DNA from: PFL42 sp963789825
Lineage (GTDB): Bacteria; Chloroflexota; Anaerolineae; Anaerolineales; E44-bin32
Direction of reading: 5' to 3'
DNA: 64,000 bases
Assembly (NCBI GenBank): GCA_963789825.1
Contig: CAWBME010000007.1
Coordinates: forward strand, 432,227 to 496,226
A program made the translations under genes and the position numbers. Below the pieces are notes generated by a model. It made no database searches, was not told the origin of the DNA, and saw nothing but the letters and a program-made list of their open reading frames with translations. Shown piece after piece: positions 54,037-62,828 of this stretch. How positions within the stretch are numbered: the stretch's first letter is position 1; every line of letters starts with the position of its first letter.

Positions 54037-54169
54037 CGGACTTATGGTGCCCGCGGCGGGACGGAGACGGCGATGGCTACCGTCGAGGGCAAGGCGGACC
54101 GCCGTCTGCTCCCGCGGAGAATTGTTGCTGTCTCTCATTGACACAAGCGCATCGGCCTTCGGGCAGAGC

Positions 54170-54233
54170 GCCTAACGCCCCGGCTCAGCGGCGGGCCGCG
54201 CAGCGGACCGTCCGCTGGAACCGGTTGTTAGGC
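54170..54233 (-). repeat. Short attC site of a different type (64 bp)
   Basis: GCCTAAC (54170-54176) and GTTAGGC (54227-54233) bound arms GCCCCGGCTCAGCGGCGGGC and GCTGGAACCGGTT. On the minus strand GGTTCCAGC faces GGCTCAGC with one extra base, placing it in the same direction as the others. It is half their length and unrelated in sequence, so it came from another integron. Confidence 0.93.
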
Positions 54234-54299
54234 GCCGTCCGTAATAAGCGCAGGACGCAGCCTGATCGCCTTTACGGAAATGCGCCGCAACGCAGAAAG

Positions 54300-54692
54300 T
54301 CATTCCGTCGTCTTGCCGTCAAAGTCTTCGTTGTCAGCCTCCGCATCCCCGCGGGTATGGTGGACAACGCCGTCTCGGTGATTGGGCGGCGCGTAGATTG
54401 TGTAGAGTTTGAGTGGGACACTGCCAGTATTGATGATGTTGTGATTCGCCCCAGCCGGGACGATGACCGCAAAACCGGCTTGTATCGACGTCCGCGCACC
54501 GTCAAGAATCGCTTCCCCGGTCCCTTCCTCTACGCGAAAGAACTGATCCAGCGTGTGAACTTCCGCCCCGATCTCTTCCTGGGGCTTTAACGCCATGACC
54601 ACGAGTTGGCAATTCTTCGCCGTGTACAGTACCCGGCGGAACTCCTCGTTCTTCACGGCAATGCTCTCGATGTCCTTTGCAAACCCTTTCAT
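54300..54692 (-). CDS. Cassette-encoded cupin protein
   Basis: The 130-residue protein is a cupin of the mannose-6-phosphate-isomerase-like type. It starts MKGFAKDIESIAVKNEEFRR, has the metal motif EIGAEVHTLDQFFRVEEGTG (near 40-59), and VIVPAGANHNIINTG (near 76). This exact small cupin type is widespread, including in gene cassettes. The ATG at 54692 follows AAGGAGGAGC. It is a single-gene cassette followed by the short foreign attC at 54170; its sequence is unlike the cupin at 1661. Confidence 0.92.
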   Translation of the reverse strand: MKGFAKDIESIAVKNEEFRRVLYTAKNCQLVVMALKPQEEIGAEVHTLDQFFRVEEGTGEAILDGARTSIQAGFAVIVPAGANHNIINTGSVPLKLYTIYAPPNHRDGVVHHTRGDAEADNEDFDGKTTE

Positions 54693-54751
54693 GATGCTCC
54701 TCCTTGGAGTCGAACGACCGCATTCGCGGACACTTCGCGTGCCTCATTGGC

Positions 54752-54884
54752 GCCTAACGGCCTCGAGCTATGCTGCCCGGCGGCTCGGGCAGGTTCCCGC
54801 CCATTCTCGCGCCTGGTGGCCGACAGGCAAGGCGCCCCGCCCTTTTCGCCCGCCAGCCGGGTCAGCATCAGCGAGGTGTTAGGC
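54752..54884 (-). repeat. attC site, intact
   Basis: GCCTAAC (54752-54758) and GTTAGGC (54878-54884), 133 bp. The arms are identical to those at 50783 apart from GCGAGGT in place of GCGAGTT beside the right core. Confidence 0.97.
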
Positions 54885-54913
54885 TGCGCAGACTTCGCGG
54901 ACATGAGGGCAGC

Positions 54914-55420
54914 CTACTCAGCACGATACCTCTCTCCCAGAAGGGCCTCCGTGACTTCGTACGGGAGCCGGTAGCCGAGTGGACCCGAAGGACACCCACT
55001 CAAGTCCAATGACATCTGAAGCGGGAAGAAGCCTCCCCATTGATGAAACCTGCCCTCGATTTGAAACGCGTAGTCATTCATGGTGGCCAGCAGGCTACGG
55101 CTCCGTGTCGGGCCGACACTTAGTTCGGCCATCTCGGAGACCTCCGCTTGGATCCACTCCGGCGGAATCCCCAGGTGCTCAAGCAACTCGGCCAGCGCAA
55201 CTGAGAGATGCTTCCCCAAGTTCCGAGCATCACGGGCCGGGGCGACCACGGCAAGGCGAGAATTGTCATTCGTGAAGAGGATGGCCTGGGCCCTATCGAA
55301 GAACAAGATGTTCGCGTGCCAGTCGCCCAAGGCGGTGGTGGGTTCAACGGCCAATATGGGCGAGCCGGGCTTGCGCCCAATTCGCTTGAGGAGCTTTGCA
55401 GTGCACCGGATCGTGAACAT
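54914..55420 (-). CDS. DUF6933-like cassette protein, copy A
   Basis: The 168-residue protein begins MFTIRCTAKLLKRIGRKPGS and has LGDWHANILFFDRAQAILFT (near 30-49), matching the DUF6933 family of unknown function. A second half with LGIPPEWIQAEVSEMAEL and ATMNDYAFQIEGRFHQWGGF follows. It is about 85 percent identical by eye to the gene at 55594, so the cassette was duplicated and has diverged. The ATG at 55420 lies 15 bp before the upstream attC core, with only a short leader, which suggests weak or no Shine-Dalgarno use. Confidence 0.85.
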   Translation of the reverse strand: MFTIRCTAKLLKRIGRKPGSPILAVEPTTALGDWHANILFFDRAQAILFTNDNSRLAVVAPARDARNLGKHLSVALAELLEHLGIPPEWIQAEVSEMAELSVGPTRSRSLLATMNDYAFQIEGRFHQWGGFFPLQMSLDLSGCPSGPLGYRLPYEVTEALLGERYRAE

Positions 55421-55434
55421 GTGGCTTCTGCGCA

Positions 55435-55564
55435 GCCTAACGGCACTCGAGCTAAGCCGCTCGGCGGCTCAGGCGTCTTCTCCTTCATTCTAGGACATCT
55501 CGGCAGGCAAGCCAGCACTGCATTTGCGCCCGCCAGCCGAGTCGGCTTCAGCGAGATGTTAGGC
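55435..55564 (-). repeat. attC site between duplicated cassettes
   Basis: GCCTAAC (55435-55441) and GTTAGGC (55558-55564). The arms differ from neighbours: GGCACTCGAGCTAAGCCGCT and GCCAGCCGAGTCGGCTTCAG, with compensating changes that keep pairing. Confidence 0.95.
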
Positions 55565-55593
55565 TGCGCAGACCTCGCGCAGACATGTGCAGC

Positions 55594-56100
55594 CTACTCG
55601 GGACGATACCTCTCCCTCAGAAGAGCCTCCGTGACTTCGTAGGGGCGCTGATAGCCAAGCGGACCAGATGGGCACCCACTCAAATCCAATGACATCTGAA
55701 GGGGGAAGAAGCCTCCCCATTGATGGAACCGGACCTCGATCTGAAACGCGTAGTCATTCATGGTGGCCAGCACGCTCCGACTCCGCGTTGGTGCAATGCC
55801 CAGTTCGGCCATCTCGCTGACCTCCGCTTGGATCCACTCCAGCGGAATCGCCAAGTGCTCTAGCAACTCGGCGAGCGCGATTGTGAGATGCCTCCCCAAG
55901 TTACGAGCATCTCGGGCCGGAGCGACCACGGCGAGGCGGGAAGTGTCACTGGTGAAGAGGAGGGCCTGTGCCCTATGGAAGAAGAGGATATTCGCGTGCC
56001 AGTCACCCAAGGCTGTGCTGGATTCAACGGCCGGCGCGGGCAAGCCCGGCTTGTGGCCGATTCGCTTGAGGAGCTTTCCAGTGCACCGGATCGTGAACAT
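55594..56100 (-). CDS. DUF6933-like cassette protein, copy B
   Basis: The 168-residue paralogue of the gene at 54914 begins MFTIRCTGKLLKRIGHKPGL. It keeps the same motifs (LGDWHANILFFHRAQALLFT; ATMNDYAFQIEVRFHQWGGF). Differences are spread over the length, many conservative, and the frame is intact, suggesting both copies were kept under selection. Upstream flanks (TGCGCAG before the core) are the same in both, so the whole cassette was duplicated. The ATG at 56100 is 15 bp from the upstream attC core. Confidence 0.85.
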   Translation of the reverse strand: MFTIRCTGKLLKRIGHKPGLPAPAVESSTALGDWHANILFFHRAQALLFTSDTSRLAVVAPARDARNLGRHLTIALAELLEHLAIPLEWIQAEVSEMAELGIAPTRSRSVLATMNDYAFQIEVRFHQWGGFFPLQMSLDLSGCPSGPLGYQRPYEVTEALLRERYRPE

Positions 56101-56250
56101 GTGACTTCTGCGCAGCCTAACGGCCTCGAGCTATGCTGCCCGGCGGCTCGGGCAATTCACACTCGATTATCGCGCATCTCGACAGGCAAGGCGACGTGAC
56201 TTTGCGTCCGCCAGCCGGGTCAGCATCAGCGAGTTGATCATATGAAAGGA

Positions 56251-56307
56251 CTGCACCTCCCGCTACACTCGTGGCGGGAAAACACACAAGCAAAGGAGGA
56301 GGTGCAG
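56251..56307 (+). promoter_or_regulatory. Hairpin that can hide the transposase ribosome-binding site, copy 3
   Basis: CTGCACCTCC (56251-56260) pairs with GGAGGTGCAG (56298-56307), covering the ribosome-binding site of the ATG at 56310. Confidence 0.7.
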
Positions 56308-56309
56308 CT

Positions 56310-57386
56310 ATGTCTCATTATAGGGTGGGTTGCGACGCCCATCGTCGCTATTCTCAGTTCGCTGTTCTCGATCAGGATGGCCAGCTCCGCCAGCAGACCC
56401 GCGTTGATCATGAGCCCGGCGCCATCCGGGCGTTCCTCGAGGGCCTACCCGATGGCACGCCGGTCGCCCTGGAGAGCGTCGGCAATTGGTACTGGATCGC
56501 CGACGAGATCGAAGCTGCAGGTTGCCTGCCTCTCCTGACCCACGCCGCCAAGGCCAAGGTCATGATGGGCAACGTCAACAAGACCGACAAGCTGGACGCC
56601 AAGGGATTGGCCAAGCTGCTCCACTTGGGGAGCCTGCCGACCGTCTGGCTGCCGCCCGGGGAGATCCGCGATGAACGAGAGCTCCATCGCACCCGGATGG
56701 CTCTCTCCAAGCTCAGGACCGCCCTGAAGAACCGGATCCATTCGACCCTGGCCAAGTACGGCATCACCACCACGGAACATAGCGACATCTTCGCCGGCGC
56801 CGGCCGGATCTGGCTCCAAGGCACCCTCGAGAGACTTCCCCCGGAGACAGGCCGTTGCGTCGCTCAGGAGATCGAAGCCCTGGACGGGCTCGGGGATCAG
56901 ATCTCTCAGCTCGAACGGCGCATTCGCCAACGCACTGCACTCACCCCCTCGATCCAGCTCCTGAAGACCCTCCCCGGAGTGGCCGACGTGCTAGCCATCA
57001 TCATTGAGCGCGAGATCGGCTCGATCGATCGCTTCGATACCGCCGGCCAGTTCACCAGCTTCGCCGGCCTTGTCCCTACCGTGCATGCCAGCGGCGGCAA
57101 GACCCGCTTCGGTCACATGCGCAAGCCCTGCAACCAGTACCTCAAGTGGGCTTTCATCGAGGCCGCCAACGTCATCGTCCGCCACCGGCACCACCCCGCC
57201 TGGAAGACCAAGTACGTCTGCCAGATCTACGACCAGGTCTCACACCGCAAAGGCCATGCCGTCGCTGTGGGCGCGGTGGCTCGTCACCTGGCCGAGGCAG
57301 CTTTCTGGATCATCAAGCGACAAGAACCCTACCGGCCGCCTGCCCTGCGGCAGGCCTCTCCCAAGCAGGTGCGAGGGCGTGCCTAA
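56310..57386 (+). CDS. IS1111-type transposase, intact
   Basis: The 358-residue protein differs from the element-2 transposase at only a few residues (for example VDHEPG for VDHAPG, TTTEHS for TTSEHS, LDGLGD for LDELGD). All DEDD residues (VGCDAHRR, VALESVGNWYW, KTDKLDAKGL) and the Ser of HASGGKTRFG are present. It is probably active, and may supply recombinase to all three copies. Confidence 0.95.
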   Translation: MSHYRVGCDAHRRYSQFAVLDQDGQLRQQTRVDHEPGAIRAFLEGLPDGTPVALESVGNWYWIADEIEAAGCLPLLTHAAKAKVMMGNVNKTDKLDAKGLAKLLHLGSLPTVWLPPGEIRDERELHRTRMALSKLRTALKNRIHSTLAKYGITTTEHSDIFAGAGRIWLQGTLERLPPETGRCVAQEIEALDGLGDQISQLERRIRQRTALTPSIQLLKTLPGVADVLAIIIEREIGSIDRFDTAGQFTSFAGLVPTVHASGGKTRFGHMRKPCNQYLKWAFIEAANVIVRHRHHPAWKTKYVCQIYDQVSHRKGHAVAVGAVARHLAEAAFWIIKRQEPYRPPALRQASPKQVRGRA

Positions 57387-57550
57387 CTTGTATCCATCGA
57401 GATACGTGAGTTGATTGCCAGGCACCTGCTGGACTTGCTCATGCCGCATTGACGGCGAATAGATGTTTCCGGGAGAACCGGCCGAGAGCTGCAGGGGATC
57501 GATCAGATCTCAGAGCCTCGTACGTCTTGACAGCAGCCCTTTCATAGATG
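57387..57550 (+). ncRNA. Candidate guide (bridge/seek) RNA of IS element 3
   Basis: Same layout as copy 2: GAGTTGATT (57408-57416) matches the left junction (56231-56238) and ATAGATGTT (57459-57467) matches the right junction (57544-57552). The loop region between differs at a few bases. Confidence 0.65.
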
Positions 57551-57565
57551 TTAGGCAGCAGAGAT

Positions 57566-58905
57566 GGTACATTGTCACCACATCGGTGACACTTTATCCT
57601 CACGACATCGGTAACACTCGACGGGCCAAATCGATCTGGCGACGCGCCACCGGAACCCTCGACACGATATCCTCGATGCGGTTCTCCTGCAAGTGGTACC
57701 GACCAATCTGGTAGAAGCAGAAGTACAGATCGTAGACCCCGTCGTCCACCTCCTCTAGCCCCACATGCTCCTCATTCAGCGTCTGGCTCACGAACACCTG
57801 CTCGCTCTGCATCCGGATCGTCCCGCACCGGCTTACCCGCCTCACCAGGTAGTGCCCCGGGTACTCATAAGGCTCGATCCGCTTCGGCATCGCCCGCAAC
57901 GACGGCTGATACACCTCGGCCGGCCGCTTCATCCCCAACCCTTCGTGCGCTCGCTCCTCGTTGAAGTCCCGCCGGAACGCCTTCCAGCTTCCGCTGCTGC
58001 CCGGGCAGGCTTGCCGCCGGCGGTATGGTCGCTTCTTGTTTCAGCGTCCGGTGCATCCGCTCGTGGATCGCATTCTGCTGCGGCTTCCCGGGCTCGATCA
58101 GCTTCGGATAGATCCCCAGCTTGATGAACCACGCCGACAGCTGCGATAGCCTGGCTAGGGCGTTCGAGGCGAACGGGACACCGTTGTCGGTCCGAATCCG
58201 GTTTGGCAGCCCATACGCCTCGAACAGGCATTGGAAGTGTCTCTGGGTGAGCTCATATGACACGGCCGGGTGGGCATCCACCCCCAGCAAGTAGCGGCTC
58301 GCCAGGTCGCTGACCGTCAGGGGAAAGCAGTACTGCGCGTTCTTCAGCCGGAACTGCCCCTTGTAGTCCGCCGCCCAGATGTCGTTAGGGCCAGCCGCCA
58401 CGGACTTTGGGCACCCCGGATGCGCCCGGCGGTGCCGGCGCCTCGCCCGCACCAGGCCCTGCCCGGGCCAGTATCCGCACGACCGTCGGGACACTGGGCA
58501 ACTCCCAGTCGGGATGCCGCCGCTGCAGTTGGTCCAGCAGTTTGGCCGGACCCCGGTTCGGCCGCGCCTTCCGCAGCTCGATCAGTTCCTGCACGATCTC
58601 GCCGTCGGTCTGGCCTGGCGAACGGTGCGGCCGGCGGGAGTGCTCGTGGTATCCCGCCAGCCCCTCTTGCTCAAACCGATCGATCCACTTGTGGACGGTC
58701 TTGCGGGTAAGGCTGTGCCGCTCGGCCAGCTCGGTCTTGCTGTAGTAGTTGAGCTTCCAGTCCTCCAGCAGCCGCTCTCGCGCTTCGCTCACGGTAACAC
58801 CTTTCCAGGGCATCGGCTCCCGACCTCCCGCTGTTAAGGAAGTGTCACCGATGTCCTGATCATTTGTGTTACCGATGTCCTGAGGAGATTCTGTAACCTA
58901 TGTCC
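57566..58905 (-). mobile_element. IS481-type element in a cassette body
   Basis: The element is about 1.34 kb. Each end carries repeated binding-site-like motifs: CATCGGTGACAC (57581-57592) and CATCGGTAACAC (57606-57617) on the left, and on the right the reverse forms at 58842-58853, 58866-58877 and, degenerate, 58891-58902. Spacing is about 24 bp. Exact ends and target duplication were not resolved. Confidence 0.7.
57600..58813 (-). pseudogene. IS481-family transposase with two frameshifts
   Basis: Joined across three frames, this is a transposase of about 400 residues. The N-terminal helix-turn-helix reads HSLTRKTVHKWIDRFEQEGL (first frame from ATG 58813). The integrase core has Asp in DIWAADYKGQF, Asp in RIRTDNGVPFAS and Glu in HERMHRTLKQEA (second frame). 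A C-terminal part EEVDDGVYDLYFCFYQIG is in the third frame. The breaks lie near 58420 and 57960. The catalytic core is in one frame, but the whole protein is broken. Confidence 0.85.
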
Positions 58906-59360
58906 CGTTGTGGTTCAGAACGTGAGCCCAGACCACGGCAGGCAAGGGACGAGAGCACAACGCCTCTTCGCCCAGGCCCCGGCCGCCGCCGCCCCCTTCC
59001 CTGGCCTCAGAGAGCGACACTCCCCCGGCCCGATGCATCTGCTGACCGCCCCAACCTGGCGGCCCGGCATGGCTGACGATCACGGCGGACAACGCCACGA
59101 GGCGAAGCGCAACGTCTCATCGGCGGAGCACAATGGCGCACTCTGCCAGAGGCACCTATTGATGCTCTGGATGGCTGGCCTCCGCTGCTGGCTTACGCAC
59201 CCTTGCGGAGCCCGGGCGGCAGGCACGCTGGCCAGGTCAGGCGCTCTTCATCTGAATAACGGACCCCATCAGCGGATGGTTCAAGACAAGGAACTCTTCC
59301 AAACAGCAGGGCGCCATGATCGTTCAGCAGGGGAACTTCAGAAGGGGGCGGCGTCGCGGC
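58906..59360. other. Cassette remainder without recognisable gene
   Basis: These 455 bp between the IS481-type element and the attC at 59361 should hold the gene of this cassette. Only short frames are open on the minus strand (for example LLNDHGALLFGRVPCLEPSA near 59300), and no family is recognised. The gene was probably destroyed after IS insertion. Confidence 0.5.
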
Positions 59361-59485
59361 GCATAACGGCCTCGAGCTATGCTGCCCGGCGGCTCGGGCA
59401 GGCCACCTCATTCTCGCGCCACCGGCAGGCCAGGCACCCTGCCTTTTCGCCCGCCAGCCGGGTCAGCATCAGCGAGTTGTTGGGC
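59361..59485 (-). repeat. attC site
   Basis: GCATAAC (59361-59367) and GTTGGGC (59479-59485), 125 bp. The stop codon of the DinB-like gene (TGA) lies within its right arm, in GCTGATG on the minus strand. Confidence 0.95.
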
Positions 59486-60002
59486 GGCTCCCACCCTTGT
59501 CGCCGGGTGCCGCAGCAAGCGATTTCCTGATCTCTTCAACATGCTCCATGGCGTGGTCTGCCTGTGACTCGACAACATCAAGGAGGGTCTCTGTCTCTAG
59601 CCCGCCGTTACTCGACTTGATTGTGACTTCGCGCGCCCACCAGCGAGGGGTTCTTGCGAGCGTAGTCGCGGTGATGCTCCTGTTGGCGCGAAACAGCGCG
59701 AGGGAGTCCGCGATGGCTCGGCTGGAATAGTGCCACCGTTCTGACCACTTGTCCTGGGGAAGCGACCAATACCATTCAAGGCTGAAGACCGGAACGGCCT
59801 CGCCGAGGCCTGCAAGGATGCAGGCTTTCCAGAGATCGTCCCCGTCAGTGATGTGGTGGACAACCTTAGCAATGCTCCAGCCACCTGGGTGGGCCTCAAG
59901 CTCCAGGCCGCTGGGCGGCACATCGGATAGCAGCGCTTCGAGCTCGGCGGGAGCTGCCTGGAACTTGGAGAGTGCTTCTTCGGGATGCTGTGAGTTCCCC
60001 AC
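59469..60002 (-). CDS. Cassette-encoded DinB-like protein
   Basis: The 177-residue protein is a DinB-superfamily four-helix protein. The central helix start PGGWSIAKVVHHITDGDDLW (near 48-67) holds the first His pair, and ESQADHAMEHVEEI near the end holds the second. The GTG at 60002 was chosen because the longer frame runs back through the previous attC site and cannot be coding there. Its TGA stop is inside the attC right arm, so gene and recombination site overlap by about 17 bp. It differs from the DinB-like cassette gene at 50239. Confidence 0.85.
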   Translation of the reverse strand: MGNSQHPEEALSKFQAAPAELEALLSDVPPSGLELEAHPGGWSIAKVVHHITDGDDLWKACILAGLGEAVPVFSLEWYWSLPQDKWSERWHYSSRAIADSLALFRANRSITATTLARTPRWWAREVTIKSSNGGLETETLLDVVESQADHAMEHVEEIRKSLAAAPGDKGGSRPTTR

Positions 60003-60053
60003 TGGCGTAGGTCCCCCGTTCGAAGAGTCGGCCCGCCAAGGAGACGGCGAGAC

Positions 60054-60182
60054 GCCCAACGGCCTCGAGCTATGCTGCCCGGCGGCTCGGGCAGCTACCA
60101 CCCATTCTCGCACATCTTGGCAGGCCAAGGCACCACCGTGTTTTCGCCCGCCAGCCGGGTCAGCATCAGCGAGTTGTTGGGC
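60054..60182 (-). repeat. attC site, intact
   Basis: GCCCAAC (60054-60060) and GTTGGGC (60176-60182), 129 bp; matching changes in both core boxes. Confidence 0.97.
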
Positions 60183-60364
60183 CGCTTCCACTAGCATCAA
60201 CTGACTTCCTGCATTGCATCTTCGTCGGCGGCCCGGGATGAGACTCGCTATCGGCAGGTTCGTTCGAACCATGCCGGTCAAGGTGTTACCTGGCGAAGCA
60301 GATCGCAAGGCGATCATGATCCCCTGCTTTGCCGGGCTAGGAGGGTGAGGAAGATCACCGCGCC

Positions 60365-60716
60365 TCAGGAAGCCGCTGACTGAACGAACTTTTCCAACCC
60401 GACCTCGCTCTGGCTGGTCGCCACAGGCAGTGCAAGGACCCTGCAGCAGCGGATGACCTGAACAGCTGTGCAATCACCTTGAGTGGTAGGATCGAACCGA
60501 AAGACGCCCCCGAACAGCACTTCGCACAAGCGAAGCACCGCCCGCCACGACAACGAGTAATGATCCGGCGGTCAGCAGTCTTAACCATTGACCGTGAAGC
60601 GCAAGCCATGCCTCTCTGACCATGAGCGCTAGCGCCAGTGCAAGTACGAGAAACCCAATCACCCCAAGGAGGCAGCGAACTAGGCCACTAATGGGGATCT
60701 CGTGCGTCTTCAGCAT
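60365..60716 (-). pseudogene. Small membrane protein, probably frameshifted
   Basis: From the ATG at 60716 a frame of 80 residues has two transmembrane segments (LLGVIGFLVLALALALMV and LLTAGSLLVVVAGGA) and ends with poor sequence at 60474. A second frame continues from about 60545 with LCEVLFGGVFRFDPTTQGDC and VIRCCRVLALPVATSQSEVG, ending at 60365. The second part looks like a real domain, so the intact protein would be about 115 residues with a soluble tail containing several Cys. A single frameshift near 60550 would explain it. Confidence 0.5.
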
Positions 60717-60734
60717 TGCAGCTCAGGCTAAGCG

Positions 60735-60861
60735 GCCCAACGGCCTCGAGCTATGCTGCCCGGCGGCTCGGGCTACTCACCGTGAATTGTCGCGCACTTC
60801 GCGGGCCAGGCACTCTGACTTCTCGCCCGCCAGCCGGGTCAGCATCAGCGAGTTGTTAGCC
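60735..60861 (-). repeat. attC site, intact
   Basis: GCCCAAC (60735-60741) and GTTAGCC (60855-60861), 127 bp, arms as in the other young sites. Confidence 0.95.
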
Positions 60862-60945
60862 AGCCGCATCATGGCCGAAGTTGCCCCACGTTCTTCTCCA
60901 ACATCCAGGTGACCAGGAACGGAATCGCGGTGGTGCAATGCGTGG

Positions 60946-62118
60946 TTAGTACTCCACAGGTATACACTGAGTCGGGTCTTGGAGCCTCACCCACAGCTCG
61001 TCTGTCGGAATTCCCAGTTGTCGAGCCCAATCGATAGTATCGAAATCGTTCGCTTCCAGTGCTATGGTCCGGGCGCCCGGATCGTAGAGCGTAACATAGA
61101 CGTAGTCAGGCAATTCCCTGGGAAGGCAAACGTCGCCATGATAGTCGGACTGGAAGACGACTAGCGCACTCTCATTCCGGAAGTCGAGCCAGATGTACTG
61201 CGCTTCATTCCCGCGAGAAAACCCGATGTAGTCGGGCGAACCCAGCAATCGATTCATCTCCCTCACTTCAACCGCACCAGGATTTGGGAGTTGGGCAGGT
61301 AGAGCCTCAGGTCCCGTATCGTATCGCCATCGACGACTTCGACATTCCACAACACCCACGCCTTAGTCTCCGGTGTCGTTCCTGGAAGCAGAATCGCTGT
61401 CTCGTACGATGCCATGTCGTCATCAAGAGCAGCGGGCTTCGGCGATGCCAAGCAGGGCTTCGCGCAAGTCTGCGACCGACGAGACTCCGGGAACGACACC
61501 CTTCCAGCACGGCAACGAACATCCATCGGGCGGTCTGATTGCATCAACTATGGTCGATCCAGCCAGGGGATCTCGGTCTCCCCGAGGAGCGGCTTCGCAG
61601 AAGGGGTTGCCGTCGACTTGATAAGGGTGTGTTGAGTTGCATTGGCGAGGATGCCGCGCGTGGATGTGGGTGAGGTGGGTCCTGGATCTCATTCGATCCA
61701 ACTGCGGCTGGCGTTCCGTCATGGTGGTGTGAGGGCCTTTGGGACATCCATGCACTGGCGCCCACCAACACGAGGGGTACTGCCGCCCCGTCACGTGCCC
61801 TCATTCGACAACCTCCATGGTGACATGCCCTTCTTCGCTAGTATACAAGTCCAACCGGGTGTACCAATCCAGCAGTATTCGTGTTTCCTCGGCTGCGAAA
61901 GTTCGCATCCGGGGTTCCCTGACACTCCTGAACATGGGGGCTCTGGCTTGTCCGATACCGGACTGGGGACGGCGGCCTTTCGCCCAATTTGCGGATAGAT
62001 CTGCCGGGACCTGGGCAGCGTCGTTGCCTGACCGACAGCTCACACATGGCCGCAAGCGATCACCATAACGCTCGCTCGGCACTTCTTCGGATTCGATCTT
62101 GTCTTGCACAGTCTGCAT
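60946..62118 (-). pseudogene. Fragmented Anaerolineae-type exported protein with repeated module
   Basis: Several minus-strand frames together recall a lipoprotein type found in Anaerolineae. PPDGCSLPCWKGVVPGVSSV (near 61490) is the typical LPCW-x-G-x-x-PG module start. The C-terminal module reads LLGSPDYIGFSRGNEAQYIW and LPDYVYVTLYDPGARTIALE (60946-61260). Another module end, AAEETRILLDWYTRLDLYTS, lies near 61840. The pieces are in different frames with at least three breaks. The whole 1.2-kb cassette body appears to be a decayed gene with two modules. Confidence 0.5.
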
Positions 62119-62369
62119 CAGATCCTGTACCGCCGCCTTGTCCCCCCATTCTCGAAGAGTATCGGCCTCTCGTGGTCGGTTGCCTACGATCTAAGGCTTC
62201 CGCGGACTTATGAAGCAGAAGCTCGATCCCCTTGTCGTTGTCGCCTGCCTGGTCGGGATACCCCCCTCATCTGTCGGGGCCGTGAACCGCTTGTGTGTGA
62301 AGCGATAGTGGCGAAGCACCTCTTGGGCGAGGAGATCGCATCCTCCACCACTTGGGGGTCGGCCCGGCT

Positions 62370-62496
62370 GGCTAACGGCCTCGAGCTATGCTGCCCGGCG
62401 GAAGCAGGCAGCCCACCACTATTCTCGCGCACGAGGCGGGCCGGCGCCCCACCCTATGGCCCAGCCCGCCGGGTCAGCATCAGCGAGTTGTTAGGT
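62370..62496 (-). repeat. attC site
   Basis: GGCTAAC (62370-62376) and GTTAGGT (62490-62496), 127 bp; the left inner arm has GCCCGGCGGAAGCAGGC in place of the usual GCCCGGCGGCTCGGGC. Confidence 0.93.
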
Positions 62497-62528
62497 TGCA
62501 TCGACCTGTACGGAAGGACCCGTGGTAG

Positions 62529-62717
62529 CTACCGACCAAGTCTGAAGATGGTGATCCCGGCATAGGGCAGCACGCCAAGAAACAACGCGCCCACGAGTAT
62601 GAACCTGATGCCGGAACGGTGAGCCTGTTGACCGTAGACGACAGTCCGTCGGTCGATGGGCACAATGAGACCACCTGCGTATGCGACCCCGTCAAGAGCA
62701 TCCATCCCCCAGAGCAA
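62529..62717 (-). CDS. Small membrane protein, start uncertain
   Basis: The frame gives 62 residues from a TTG at 62717 (LLWGMDALDGVAYAGGLIVP; GIRFILVGALFLGVLPYAGI; stop after FRLGR). Upstream in the same frame without a stop lies another hydrophobic stretch (KTAVALLGAAIWAFSLAFTC, to about 62785), so the real protein likely has two helices and about 85 residues. No standard start is seen at the expected place. It probably forms a two-gene cassette with the gene at 62829. Confidence 0.5.
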   Translation of the reverse strand: MLWGMDALDGVAYAGGLIVPIDRRTVVYGQQAHRSGIRFILVGALFLGVLPYAGITIFRLGR

Positions 62718-62828
62718 GCAAGTAAACGCCAGTGAAAATGCCCAGATCGCAGCGCCGAGGAGCGCAACAGCTGTTTTCTCGAAGAATACCTCCGACCAAG
62801 AAGAACGAGAGGCCAGGCAACAGAGAAT

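Larger units (their letters stand above)
56237..57550 (+). mobile_element. IS110/IS1111-type element 3, inserted in attC
   Basis: The element is 1,314 bp, same length and ends as element 2, with scattered base differences only. Sub-terminal repeats ATGAAAGGACTGC (from 56242) and GCAGCCCTTTCAT (to 57545). Same insertion point, same orientation, no target duplication. Confidence 0.95.
56115..57556 (-). repeat. attC site interrupted by IS1111-type element 3
   Basis: GCCTAAC at 56115-56121 and the arms to GAGTTG (56231-56236) are followed after the element by TTAGGC at 57551-57556. Confidence 0.95.

Noticed and set aside
60003..60473. N-terminal extension of the DinB-like gene at 59469
   Set aside because: It would read through the complete attC site at 60054-60182; a GTG at 60002 fits the domain start.
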